Below are positions 47,344-60,088 of a stretch of DNA of 64,000 bases, one piece after another. Each line of letters starts with the position of its first letter. The first letter of the stretch is position 1. A program made the translations under genes and the position numbers. This DNA comes from Boswellia sacra. Taxonomy: Eukaryota > Streptophyta > Magnoliopsida > Sapindales > Burseraceae. The notes under the pieces were generated by a model. That model was not told the DNA's origin, did no database searches, and was given only the letters and a program-made list of their open reading frames with translations. The stretch covers positions 248,001-312,000 of the forward strand of contig SNVD02009719.1 in the NCBI GenBank assembly GCA_013180625.2, written 5' to 3'.

Positions 47344-47353
47344 TATATATATA
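47344..47353 (-). promoter_or_regulatory. Probable TATA box of MIR160
   Basis: The minus strand reads TATATATATA, about 230 bases upstream of the mature miRNA, with the CT-rich tract between them. Position and composition fit a pol II promoter for the primary transcript. A simple TA repeat could also arise by chance in this AT-rich DNA. Confidence 0.5.
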
Positions 47354-47359
47354 GATATT

Positions 47360-48059
47360 AGGGGAATAAAAGGTAGATTTTCTTGCCATATAAAAGGAAT
47401 CTCCCATCATGCACTTTCCTAAAGAATATTATAATATCAAATTTTAAATTATATTTATATTTTTTTAAATTTAAATTTGATCCCCACTAATGCCACCCCG
47501 CCACACCAACCACCACCATATTGCACCTTTCTATACACTCACTTGTCTCCCTCCTTTGTTTGACAAATTAAAGGCCTCTTCATGAATCACAATAACAAAT
47601 AATTATAATAGACTGTGAAATTTTCTTTAAAGAAACCAATATTTTCATTTTCATTCATATATAGAGATGGTACATTTTTTTTTTAAAGATATATCGATCT
47701 AATAAAATCTTATTATATACCCGTTCATTAAAAACTTTCGATCATATATAGTATTATTTTTGTTACGATAAATTTGAGAGAATATTCAAATATAGATACA
47801 AACGTTAATGTGCTAGATTAAAGTATATATATGAATGACATGATGTGTTGTTACATGTTTGTTGATCCAACCGAGACTTTTTCCATACTTTGGTACATAG
47901 AAATGCTATTTTTGAGACACAGAGATTCCAGATATACAGAGAAAGCCAGCTTAGTGATCATACCAAAAAAGAATATCATATATTAGGGCTTCCGGCCCCT
48001 GGCCACTTAATTCTCTCTCTCTTCCAAGCAAGTTAATTAATAGCAGGTTTCAAGGCAGT
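47360..48059. other. AT-rich spacer upstream of MIR160
   Basis: Would contain distal promoter sequence for MIR160. No auxin-response-element cluster or other motif set was recognised. Confidence 0.45.
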
Positions 48060-48320
48060 AGGCCTAGGGCATAATGCACATTGCTTTTTTTACTTTCACT
48101 TGTCTATGGCAAAGCTGGGAAATACTTTTTCCCTTTCGGAGCTAGGCTTGTCGGGTGCCCTAGCTCTGGAGGATTTCGGGATTCTTTTTGCCAACCACAG
48201 CCATCACCAATGCCTTTCAAACTTGGCCTGCCCACACTATTTTGCGCCCCCACCGCCCATTCCTGTTTCCATCTCCTTTTATCTCTGCTTCTTAGCTTGT
48301 CTCTTGTCCTCCATTATAGT
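48060..48320. other. Unexplained less AT-rich island
   Basis: The stretch from GTAGGCCTAGGGCATAATGC to CTTTTATCTCTGCTTC is clearly richer in G and C than its neighbours. It has two overlapping plus-strand open frames of 82 residues (48081 and 48100). Neither has a recognised domain. It could be part of a non-coding transcript or a remnant. Confidence 0.35.
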
Positions 48321-48329
48321 CATTCATAA

Positions 48330-51300
48330 TTTGGTAATACACAATTGATGTGCAATTTCTCATATGATACATATTTTTATCCACTTGGGTATTTTGTTTG
48401 TAGTAACTAGTGTGTTAATCCCGAAAAATACAAGAGACCTATGACTTTTACATATTCGATTTTTGCATCACATATGTACTTTTTATACTCTTCTATGGAC
48501 ACATGGTAAAATTAACAGCTGACACAGTTTGATTTGTGGTTGCTGAATGCTGATATGAAGAGTTATAATTAATTGAAACATGCTTTTAGACCTGTAATAC
48601 TGTACTGCCTCGTGTATCTGTTATCAACCGGGAATAACATTTTTCTTCAGTCACCTCAAAGATCTAGACATATAAAGAGTAAAGCTGCTGCTGGGTCGTT
48701 CGCTATTCTGCATATATAAAATGACAGAGAGTTTTGGAAACGTACGGTTAATCTGTTAGTATAGAGTCAAATCATCTAAAAATATCATGTAGCTAGGTTA
48801 CTGTATTATATTATAAATATATATTAATTATACATTAGATGGTCTAGAATAATCTATACAGCTAGCTAGCTATATCCCGTATAAGGATAGACTATTACTT
48901 GATGTTAACAATTCGGTTGGTTGGTAGATTAAAGTAGGGCTTTGCTAGATTTCCATTATAGATATGTACAACAAATTGTATTGTATTAATTGTTGGAGAG
49001 GTGTCAATCAGTGATACATGACAATCACATGGCAGGCATGCACGCTAGGGAGAAGAGAGTGACTTTTACTTTTCTAGGTCAATAAAGTTCTACACAGCCC
49101 CCATAATTACCTTTCATTTGGTGCTTAACACATCGATCTGAACTTTGACACAGGAAATCTCCTTGTAGGTCCCCTTGTTAATTTTCCAATCCTCTCTTTA
49201 TCTACCTACTTGAGCTTCATTTACGCCGCTCATCATCTTCCGCTTTTCTTAATTCTTCTTATTTTTCAATTCTACCTCAAAATTACATCTCATCTATTGA
49301 CGATAATCTAGACTCACGTGCTCATAATCAATTATATGTCTACATAGATATTTTGATTCTAAATTTTCTCTTGTTACATATATTGAGTTATTCATTCATT
49401 TGGGTTATTTTTAAATTATTTCTTAATTAATTTCTTATTTGAGCTTTTTTTTTTTTTCCAATGGTAGGTACTCACTGGTCACTGCTTTTAATTTTTAATT
49501 TTTCTGAGAATATGATGATGTTTCCCTGCTCTGAAGTCTTTCCCCACATAAAGAAACGAAATGAACTAGTAAAGGTAGAGAAATTATGCTTCAAAGGCTC
49601 CTTGTAAATGCTGCTACATGCTGGAATTTAATTAGTCTTTAATTTATCTCGTGAAAGAGCTTCTGTACCGAGCTACTTTTATGATTAGAGTTAAAGGGGT
49701 TTATGACTATAATAAGGTTTAAAGGGGTTTACGGTCTATAATTAAGATTCTTATCTTCATTTGCAAATTGCAATTATGATGTAATTTTTTTTAAAGATAT
49801 AATTAACGTAAATCTTTTTATCTTTTAAGAAATTAATGAACTGGAATGCCTATCTCTTTCACATGAAATGATTGCCTTTTCATCATGGTTTGATGCATGC
49901 AGGTTTGGTCATTGACATACTAATTTCTCCTCATAACAAAAAAGTTACCTTGAACTTCAAGGCTTCTCATGAATTAGTCTGTTATGCGTAATTAAGTTGC
50001 ACGAAGATCATAATCAAAAGCAATTAGTTGATTTGCTTGTTAATGCATGCTTTTTTACATTTCCAGATATTTTCTTGAGTACACTTATATTTAAAATTAA
50101 ATAAATATTTTCACTGTATATATTTTTATAATTTCAGTTTATTTTCATATAATCCTTTATGCAAGATATAATAGATCAAGAGAATTAATGAATTACTACG
50201 AAAAAGAAATTAACTTATATATATGAGCTAAACTATTTTGTTGCTTCGAAATTGCAATGGCCAATGAAGTGTGAAATGGCCATTCCAATTAATTATAGTA
50301 TAAGTTAATGATGTTTATCCGTGGATTACATGTTTATGTTTTCCCTTAATTAATCATTTAACCAGCATAATGATTAGCAAGAGCCTAAAAATTAAAAGCA
50401 TGCAAGAGATGAGTTTGACAACATAAATCATAGACAAAGAATCTACTAGAAAAGCTAACTTGTGCCTCATCTTGGTCAAAAGCTAAATTCAAAAGACTAA
50501 CTTTTTAAACTATGATTAAGACTAGACTTAAATTCAAAAACACCATCATTTTCTAACATTATCATATATAATTATTATATGGACCTCAATAGTAATATCA
50601 GTGCAAAGGAAACATAAAATACTTTGTTTGGACAAAATCATACCGTGGGGAAGGGCCAAAAGTTTTGCCCACCACGAGCAAGAAAAAGTTAACTCATGAA
50701 CATTCAAAAAAGCAATTGGCATTTTCCCTCTCTCTATCTTTTTCACTAAGGGCCGATGTCGTGGGTGTTATAATTGTAAAGATTTTGTTATGCTATTAGT
50801 CCGGTGATGTTATTCAACCGACAATACAATTAGATCGGTTTGAACTGGAACAATAAAGTCGAATCTAAGTTGGGGCAAAGATTATTGTCGAATCAACAAC
50901 ATTATTATGTATTAACAAACATGTAGGCTAGCGTAGCATATGTACCCTCTAAATATTGTTAACCATTTTATACTGTTATGATCATTTTATTAGTTCAATA
51001 TATAACATTAAAACATAAGTAATATTTAATAACTTTTGAATTAACTTTAATTCAAATAAATGATGTCAAATTAAAGTAATATTTGACCGTAGTACTTATT
51101 ATCGAGTGGATGGAATGAGAAATCTCGTATTTCATTGAATATATACCTCTATCTCTTCAATTAGAGATTTGGTGGATGTTGGACATAATCATATTGTGGG
51201 TAAGGTAAATATTGAAGGTGTGTTTAAGCATGGCTGAACAGGATCATATCCTTGATTCAGCAACAGTACTTGAAATTGAAAGTTGAATCAATATAGCCCC

Positions 51301-52095
51301 ATTTCACTACTGTCAACATTACTTTTAAGAGGAATGGTACATTAGTGGTTTGATAATATTTATTGTCTCAAGAAAACATTTGTATTATAAATTTGGGAGA
51401 ATAAAAAAAATAAGCAAGTTTTTTGGATTTTCTTTTAAATAATAATATTTTAAAAATTTATATGCTATAATCATAATTAAGTTAAATATCAAGTATTAAA
51501 CATATTCTCAATTCCCCAAATTCGGATTTAATACTTGACAACTCGACATATCGCTTGATAAGTATCTAACATTACTGGTAATACGGTGCAAGATGCTTAT
51601 CTAATATTGCTAGACAACTGTCTATACTATGGAGGTGTTTGGGAAACCAAATTGACAACCTAACATAACATCTTGCTTAACAACCTTTATAAGTTGAAAT
51701 ATATATATCTAATCAATTTTTTTACAAAATATTTGTATTTTAATTTTTCATTAATTAATTTAAAGTATCCCATCCTACTTAATTAGGTTAGTTATTTAAA
51801 ATTGTTGAAGCTTTTTTTTTTTAAAGGATAATATTGAAAAGATAAAAAAACACTTTTAATAGTCAAAATAATTATAACCAATAACATACTATTGTTGAAT
51901 CACTGCCTTTGAGATCTCATTCTCTATCTCTTTTAAGTTTAGTAGATCAAATCCACATCACCTTGATGTTTCACCCAAGAGGAAATACATTAAAACCCTG
52001 CTTGAAACATAATCTAGATCTAAAAACAAGATGAAGCTTGTTTTTGTTGGAGAAGGAAGGTGAGCACAAGAAGAGGAATGAGGACTTTTAAAGAT
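48330..52095. other. AT-rich spacer
   Basis: About 3.8 kb without a recognised gene, RNA or transposon end. Only short, low-complexity open frames occur on both strands. A T run lies at 49447-49458. Confidence 0.5.
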
Positions 52096-52099
52096 GTTT

Positions 52100-52555
52100 G
52101 GCTTAAAGAAATTGCAATTACTTGACTGCTAATAGCAATCAAGTATGAAACTATTTGACGGTCAACGGCAGTCAAATAAGGCACTGTCAAATATGATACT
52201 ATTTGACGGCTAGTCAAACGATCAAATATATATTATAATATATTTGACTCATGATATTGAGTCAAGTATGTATGTTCTGGAAACTGTTTTTTTGTGCTCT
52301 ATTTGACTGTTTTTTGCATAAAATTTGACTGTACGCAGTCAAATATGATATTTGTAATGGTCGAATTTTTCAAAATATGTAGATATTTGATTGCCAGTAG
52401 CTATCAAGCATGTTGGGTGAAAACCTTATTTGACTGTATCTGGACCGGCAAGTATTTTGTGAGAACCATATTTGACTGTTTTGCGATTGGCAAGAATGTT
52501 GATCGAGAACCATATTTGATTGTTTTTGGCCTGGCAAGTTTGTTGATGGAGAACT
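52100..52555. repeat. TTGAC-rich repeat region
   Basis: About fourteen TTGAC or GTCAA cores occur in some 380 bases, mostly as ATTTGACTG or AGTCAAATA, in both orientations. The right part is a tandem repeat of about 45 bp with three copies (near 52423-52552): each has TATTTGACTG or TATTTGATTG, then GGCAAG, then TTGATxGAGAAC or similar. An inner palindrome, CAAATATATATTATAATATA and following, lies near 52227-52250. TTGAC is the core of the WRKY W-box, but origin as a repetitive element is just as likely. Confidence 0.6.
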
Positions 52556-52940
52556 ATATATATATGTCTATGATACTTGATAGACTACATAGTCCTTCAA
52601 GTATCATATATATTTTTTATTTTTTGTAAAAAAGGTATATGATTATATATTTTGTAGTTAAAAAATAGGAGAATTTTTTTAATTTTAAAAGCTATAAGAA
52701 AACATACATATTTAATATTATAAACATACACAAAGCATAAGTTGAAGTAAAAGCAAATTAAATGAATATCAAAACACCATGAACACCTTCGAGAATCTAA
52801 GGTCTGAAGCAAAAGCAAAGGCTGCAAATGAAATGATAGAGTTTAGATTTCAAACAATCATGAACATCCTAGAATCTAAAGTGTAAAAACCTGATTAATC
52901 AATGTCACAAAATTCTTCTTCGTCTGTTATTGCCTAAAAT

Positions 52941-53746
52941 TAGGGATATCAAAAACTCGGGGCTGGGCCGAGGACCTCAATCCCCCCGGCCCAGGGATGA
53001 CTTTTTGATCCCCGTCACCGAAAAATTCCCTGAAAATTTCGGGGCCAAGGCCAGGCAGGAGAATTTAATCCCAGGGCCGAGGAATTCAATTCCCTGGATA
53101 TGTACCCTGTTTCTTTTTTTTCTATTATTTTTTACATGTAATCATAGTATTTTATATTTAATTTCCAAGCTTTGTTCAATATTCACTTGTAGTCTGGTGG
53201 TGTCTTTGCGTGTTGCCTCCCTTGAGCACTCGGGTTCAAACCTCTTCGGCTACGTTTGCTTGGTTTTATGTTTTTTAAGATAATGAATTAAACAGTAATT
53301 GATAAAATAATTAGGTTAGGCTTATTTTCCAATTGTCAGGCTTAGCTTGGTGGTGTCTTGGTGTACTGCCTCTCTTAAGCACTTAGGTTCAAGCCACTTG
53401 GTTCGCACTTTGCTTCATTTTTTGAGTAAATAGTAAATTGATAATTTAATTGGATTGGGTTTAGTTTATAGTTGTTAGACAGCTTAGACTAGTTGTGAAA
53501 TTATTGGATGTGGGCCTAAATTATATGTAGATTAAGTATAAATTAAAAAATGATTATTTATTTAATAAATTCTGGGCCTAGGTCGAGCCTAGGATCATGC
53601 TCCCTGGCCCCAACCCCGGGCAATCCTCGAAAAAGTCCTCCCCGTCCCCGGCTTCAATCTCCGGAATTCTGGGCAATTCTCCAGGCATTTCCGGGTCACG
53701 GAGCCGGTCGAGTACCCGTCCCTGCCAGGTAAATTTGACATCCCTA
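52941..53746. mobile_element. Non-autonomous hAT element, 806 bp
   Basis: Left end TAGGGATATCAAAAACTCGG and reverse complement of the right end TAGGGATGTCAAATTTACCT. Flanking octamers CCTAAAAT and CCAAAAAT form a target-site duplication with one change. The subterminal parts are rich in CCCGG and CCCTGG. The interior holds two related copies of a tRNA-like motif block (53190-53260 and 53341-53410). Open frames on both strands reflect the GC-rich ends and are not genes. Confidence 0.88.
53190..53410 (+). repeat. Duplicated tRNA/SINE-like block inside the hAT
   Basis: The copies at 53190-53260 and 53341-53410 share CTxGGTGGTGTCTTxGxGT, then GCCTCxCTTxAGCACT and GGTTCAAxCC. The first block resembles an RNA polymerase III A box and the last a B box (GGTTCRANNCC), spaced as in tRNA-derived SINEs. 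No SINE tail was defined, so this is a suggestion. Confidence 0.4.
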
Positions 53747-53754
53747 CCAAAAAT

Positions 53755-55880
53755 CTTTATCTGCATTAGAACAAACACAAAATTTGTAATTAATCACACA
53801 ACCTTAAAAAGTAGTTTTTATTGCAAATTGCTTTAAAGGTTACAGCTAAAGAGAAAACACAATGAACAAAAATTGCCCTTTTGTCTAATTATTTTCCCCA
53901 GATAAATCCAAATTTCATTAAACATGAGAAATGTAGAATTACTTGAAACACATGGCTGCAAGCCACATAGAAAAAGCAACTTACAACCTGAACAAAACAA
54001 TTATCAAAGTGCTTACTAGAAACCCCCTATGTATCACATATACTTTTATATGTTGCATCTTCTTTCAAGAAATTCACAACTCATCACTTCCTATATTCTC
54101 CAATTTATCATATAATATGTAATCAAGTTCACAACATATTGACCCTTTCAATAGTAGAAGGCCTGAATTGATGGCTCTTTCTTGCACAAATGAAAAGCAT
54201 CATAAACTGTGTTGGCTCTATAAGTTTGCAACATTCTTGAATTTCCTAGTACTTAGGCATATACATTTCATAAATTTCAATAGAATTAAAAAAACAAATC
54301 TAAGTATCAGAGTCAAAGTTAACTACAATTGGACCATCCCTTGCATCATTGAAATTACAGAAATTCAAGGTCGAATTCAATCAACCATATCCTCTTCTCA
54401 GGATAGTTTTAAGCTAAGAATGAATTGCTTCTCAACCTTTGAACACCATGCCATAATAACAATGATAAAAGATAATAAAACATTGCGCATATGTAACAAT
54501 GCAAAAACTTACACACACACACACACACACACACCATTTTTTCCAAACAAAGAGCAAGATCCTAGATTAGGAAGAAGTTAATTTTACCTTAAATTGCTAA
54601 ATGCAGCTATAATATTCCACAAAACGCCTATACAGTCATTAACAAAAAGGGCAGTCTTCAACAACTTTGTGTTGAAGATTATTTAGCAAAACAGAAATCC
54701 TTCAAGTCACATCAGAGCAGGTAATATATATTAGAATTGAAGACAGATTTCTCCATTTGATTAGTTAAAAGATCCTCCAATATAAAGTAAGTCGTCCAAA
54801 AACTTTTGAAATTCATAATAAGCAATTTATAATCGCAAGCATGAATGTCCAAAAATTTACATATAATTATTTTCTAAATCTATCTAGCCCAAATAGATTA
54901 CCCATAAAATGCAATCCACCTCCATCACCATTCAAGTAATCATCCTTTCAGTAACCCACCATTTTGCAAACCCAAAAACAATAAGTCAGCAACTTTACAC
55001 TCTGTCAACAAAACCAATCAAAATAACTTCTTCAATTTGCAGGGCTGCAACATTATAAATACACCTGTTAGAAAGAATTAATAAATAATAGAAACTTATT
55101 ACAATTTATTTTTTCGAGCATTCAACCTTATCTTTTGAGTTGCTACTTGGCAAGCTCCATCACTATGATCTGGGAAACATGGTTTGCCCCCTCAAATCTA
55201 ATCTTATTAATCTCGTCATTATTAAATTTATCTTTCTTGTTGAACTGCAACATAACCAAGCACAATTATGTGTCAAGCAATTTAAAACTTCTAAAAAACA
55301 AATAAAATTAACACCAACTCATGTTCTCACAAAGGATCCTGGGGTCTAACATGATTTCTTTCATGTTTCGTAGAATGCAACACCCATATTCAAAGTTTCC
55401 CTCCTGTCTTGGCCCTTGTGCATGTACAAATAAACTGTTAGTGACATTAATTAATTGTGGTTAGACATTGTTCAAATGTCATATGAATGAATCAAAGTCA
55501 TTGAAATTATACCTTCATTGAGACCCAATAATTTTTGTTCATCTTCTTTCCAACAGATTCTTGTCAAGACGTAAACCCCCTACAAACACATATAATATAT
55601 AATTAACATTCACACTCATACTTATCATAGAAATTCAATTGTTTTACCTTAAGAATGACAAAAAAATACAGGGTTATAACTTATTTAGGAACTCTAGTAA
55701 TTGCTCTTATCATTGAATTAAGATAATATATTTTCAAGGCTACCATGTCAAACACCATTATAGTCCAATGGTAGCTGCAACCAGCTTCCAAATTAGTGAA
55801 TAGTAATTAGGATACTGAGAAATGGAAAACTATGATTCTATACATTAAATTAAGATTTATGTTATTAATGAAAATATAAC
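53755..55880. other. AT-rich spacer with an AC microsatellite
   Basis: An (AC)n run lies at 54510-54534. Short frames at 54168-54581 and 55140-55349 have no recognised domain; minus-strand exons of the gene fragment that follows may extend into 55500-55600. Confidence 0.5.
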
Positions 55881-57045
55881 CTAGGTTGTAAGGAAGAAAA
55901 AAGTCTTTCTATCTTTAAAACTTTTAGCTTTTTTTGCAAGTGATTTAGACATTTCAGCACACAAATCAGCATCTGGAAGCCTACTTGGTAGTTGTTGGGT
56001 TGATAAAGCCAAACTATGGTGTAGTTGAACCTCTTTCCAGTGTCTTATATAGATGACTACAATATCAAATGGAAATAACGAACTCTTGATGATCAAATAT
56101 CACAACAACAAATCATCAAATCAGTAAATATCACACATAATTGTGAACATGGAAAAAAATTTCCCATATAAATGACTACAGGAAAACTCCAAACCTCTAT
56201 GTGAAGTTGATAACATCTAGATCGATGTTTAACCGATGCAAAATATTCCATGGCTTAAAAAAAAAAAGCAAACCCTACTGTGTTGAAGCTATATTGCATT
56301 CCTATATAGTTAAAAACCTAATAAACAAGCTGCCAAATTTTCACAATCTAAACAACTCGCAATCAAAATCAGTATAAAAAAAATTCAAAGAACAAAACAT
56401 CAACCTTTAAAAATTTGACATCGACACCTGACAAAACAAAATACATCAACAGCATGCGATAAAAATTAAAGCATCAGTTTTCATACCTTATATAAATGGA
56501 GATATAGTTTTGTGATAGCTTATTGTAGTCAATGATGCAACTCATATCACTATGAGACAAATAGGTCGAAACGTTATACCCAAATAATCCCTCATCAAAC
56601 TTAACTTCAATATCTTTTCCCTTATCCACTCCAATGTTCACTAATGCTTGAAACATCACTACTCCTTCAGATTTGGTAATATGCCTCCGTTCTTGTTCTT
56701 CATCCTTTTGAAGTGCTTTCAGCTCTTGACTTATTTTCCTCCTTTTGGGGCTTGATTCAATTATACCCTATTTTATAACACTCATAAAAGTTTAGTAAAT
56801 TTCAACATCTTTAGATTAAACTGATACAAATTAGACATAAAGCATACAAATTACCCACTATTCTTTAATTATCTCATTTGTTTCATCAACAAGATCAGTA
56901 GGCCATTCCACATGTTCCCCTACTGTATCGTATATGGTTTCTGGCACATCTTTATTTAACTGTATAGGTAGTAGGGCAACTTGATCCAAACATATCTCAA
57001 TGTTCACTATCATGTTTGGCTCTTCATCAGTCAAAATCTTTCCAG
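55881..57045 (-). pseudogene. Fragment of a CACTA/Ulp1-associated (DUF8039-like) gene
   Basis: On the minus strand the first coding block (57045-56865) reads ICLDQVALLPIQLNKDVPET then TVGEHVEWPTDLV, which resembles the ALLPxPxxDEIxTVGxAxGxHVAWP motif of DUF8039 proteins found with plant CACTA elements. After an intron-like gap with GT and AG ends (about 56860-56770), a second block gives SPKRRKISQELKALQKDEEQ and a frame through HSDMSCIIDYNKLSQNYIS and IYIR, ending at a GT splice-like site near 56488. A third block at 56096-55881 (KSLAKKAKSFKDRKTFFF) could be the start of the Ulp1-like part, with stops nearby. No start, no protease catalytic residues and no CACTA terminus were found, so it is called a fragment. 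Family identity is from memory of motifs. Confidence 0.45.
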
Positions 57046-57330
57046 TTAGTAGTTAATAAACAGATAATTTTGCCATGTTTAGATTAGGATTTTGCCATGT
57101 TTAGTTTATGATTAGTAGTTAATTTTGCCATGTTTAGTTTAGGATTAGTGTAATTAATAGGTAGTTAATTATACATGATTAGTAACTAATTATCTAGTTA
57201 ATTAGTAGTTAATTATGTCATGATTAGTGCAATTAGTAATTAATATTTAGTAGTTAATTATGCATGCTTAATCACTTAATTGGTAACCAATAATGCCATG
57301 ATTAGTGTAGAAATGCCATGCTTAATTTAG
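57046..57330. repeat. Degenerate TAGTTAATTATGCCATG repeat
   Basis: Variants of TTAGTAGTTAATTATGCCAT and GCCATGTTTAGTTTAGGATT recur about eight times at irregular spacing. The array lies directly upstream of the minus-strand gene fragment. It may be a decayed minisatellite. Confidence 0.6.
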
Positions 57331-60088
57331 TTGATGATACGATGTTTAGATTAATTATGCTTTATCTTGCTGTCATTGCCAATGTTTCTATTTGATTTTG
57401 AAAGGCTAGTCTAAAACTCCTTTAGTTTGTGGTAACATTTACTTTATTGTGATATTATTTGAATTGTTGTAATCCTTTCCTAGTTCCCTATGTTTGATAG
57501 AAATGTAATCAATTCTTCTCCCCCTTCTATTAATGCATGTAAACTATTGACATATCATATGTAATAAAAAGATAAAATAAGGTTGTGTGCATAAATTAAC
57601 TTAGGATCAAGATAGGATAACATTACTGACTTAAAACCTAGAACTCAATAAACCTTAGTCGAAGTTGGATTCGTTTGAGCAATCTCCAATCGTACCTAAC
57701 TTCCCGAGCCCAACTTTGCAGACTGAAGGTAGTTAGGTCTAAAAGCAAGAGATCAGCTGTCGTCATCCATAATTTCTTATGGTTAATTACTCGAGTAGTG
57801 ACTCCATCATTTCTTCAGATCGTGTCTTTGTGACTTGGTCTATTAGGCCCTCTAAGTCTCCGAAAGGAATTCACAAAAGCAGTGTCGATATCGTAAGCGC
57901 TTGAAGAAGGATGGAAGCCCCATTAACAGTATCTCAACAAGGTTGATAGTAGACTTGGATTTTTAGGTCTTAATTTAAAGTGACAAGGTGTACATATTCC
58001 TACAAAAAGCTTGTCAAATCTCTACCTTCAATCTTTGTTGGCACTACGGAGAAGCTTTCGGAGAAAATATCTTTGCTTTGTTTAGCTGGTAAGAAATCAC
58101 TCAAGAAGAAAAGTCTCCAAATCAATCCTTGGAGAAGTGCTAGATAAATGAGGGCAAAATGGCTCTCAGACAACTCCAAGAAAGTCCTACTTTTGTCATT
58201 GGCTATGGATTAGGTCAATGAAGAGAAAACTACTCCTACTTGTTACCTTAATTTCATATTTAGCAAAAAGGTACCTCCAGGCTGGATAAGAAACCTAAAG
58301 AGAAGAGATAATTTTTTTTTGGTGATGGTTTTAGCTTTTTATTCAGTTAATTTTGGGACATGGATATGTATAATGTATAATGCTTGTCCTTCATAACCAA
58401 AACTTGGTATTTCAGGTGGTCAGTTTTGATTTTTTAGGCAAAACTCAGAATATAAACTTTAATATTCATCAATGTGTCAAATTGAAAAATAGAATTATCT
58501 TCCTAGTGTAGGAGTGTCGAAATAATTTATTAATCCAGTAAGACCAGGTTTGATCTATAGGAAAAAAAATTTAGCGGTACAAACCAAAGATAGATTACAA
58601 GTAAAACATGATGTGAATAATTTAAATAATATGAACAATGATCAAGATAATATGAGAGTAGTTCGTAGACCCGATCATTCAAATAAAAAAAGAATTGCAT
58701 AACTAATGAATGAGATAATAATAAAATAGAAACAAGTTCTACTTAAATAAGAGAGAATAATTCGAATCAACAATGCAAGCTAAGGTTAGGGATCCACTCT
58801 TGATATATCAAATAAATATAAACTAACCCATTTTCTTAACTCAATTGGAATCCATATATCAAAGAGGTTCTAATTATAAATTATGTCAATTAAGCCCATT
58901 TTAGTTATACAGAAATTATATCTATCAAATTACCAATACTTATACCACTCTTGTAAATGGGTTTAAATATCCATTGTACTAATTATCATGTCTATAACAA
59001 ATCAAGATTCCTTAAATAGGTGATGGTAGAACCAAACGACGTCTAGAAGTGAACCTAACATTTATTTTGTCAAATATTTTGTCAAAGATTGTCTGCAGTG
59101 GATCATGACTACCACCTTGCAAGAGGTATCAAGATTGATTAAGAAAGTAAATATAAAGCATATAAATAAACTACATAAGAATTTGATATTTAAGCACATA
59201 TTAATGGGGTTAATGAATTCTTATTCTCATATCAAGAGTTCACTCTATCACCTTAGCAAACGAAAAATTAATAAAACATAATGCAAGAAGAGAAAAAATG
59301 GAAGAAGAAAAAAACTACTAATTATATTGCAAGAATAAAATACAAAAGAAAGAAAAACAATGTTAAGAGGCCTTCACCAAGAACCAAAATGAACTTAGCA
59401 AATAACTAAGATGCCTTTTGGTCATAACACTCTTCTATTCATGGATACACTTGGTGGGTAAAATTGTCAATTTACATAGATGACAAGTTTGACTATTTTG
59501 TTGATAATTTTGGTAATTTTCACTTGTGCTGACTTTGGCTGTTGTTTTTAGCACAAAAAAAGGCATTATTTGTTAGATCCCAAACAAAAATTTGAGTGAT
59601 ATAAGCAACGAAATTGGCTTCGAGACTATGATCAGCGATCACAGGCACTAATCAAAATTTTTTAGCTTTCTACATCACTTCAGTTCCTGGATATGATTGA
59701 GAATCAATCTAGATGAGAGGAGTGGGTCTAAAACCTTCACTTGACAAAACACAAATCAGTTTTGCATATGAGAAATCACAAGAAATAAAACCAAGGGAGG
59801 AAGTGAGAAAATGCAAATGACTCTACCATGAGGGTGTCTACAGTTATTCTCTTTGGGCTTGTATAAGGAGTGGCACAAATCCCTAGGTGATTGTCTAGGG
59901 TTTGTGCAAAATCCCTTGCTCCTTTAAGTATGTCTTGTCCTTTTAGGTTTTATTACTCAGGGCGGCTATATGTAATAATTAAGGTTTTAATTATGTATAA
60001 ACCTTTATTGGGCTTTAGGGTTTGCACTACTTGGGTCCAACCTATCTGTAAGCCCTAACTAATTAATTAACTCTTAGTTAATAGATTA
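57331..60088. other. Spacer, moderately AT-rich, unrecognised
   Basis: Stretches at 57600-58270, 58500-59260 and 59600-60060 are less AT-rich than typical spacer and lack long open frames. GATCCACTCTTGATAT near 58790 and ATATCAAGAGTTCACTC near 59225 are inverted relative to each other. This might be non-coding retrotransposon sequence, but no LTR pair or primer-binding site was found. Confidence 0.4.

Noticed and set aside
46945..47410. Short minus-strand open frames over the MIR160 region
   Set aside because: They overlap the miRNA hairpin or translate the CT repeat; a miRNA-encoded peptide cannot be supported from sequence alone.
53190..53410. Functional tRNA genes
   Set aside because: A- and B-box-like motifs are present but no cloverleaf could be drawn; at most a SINE-like remnant.
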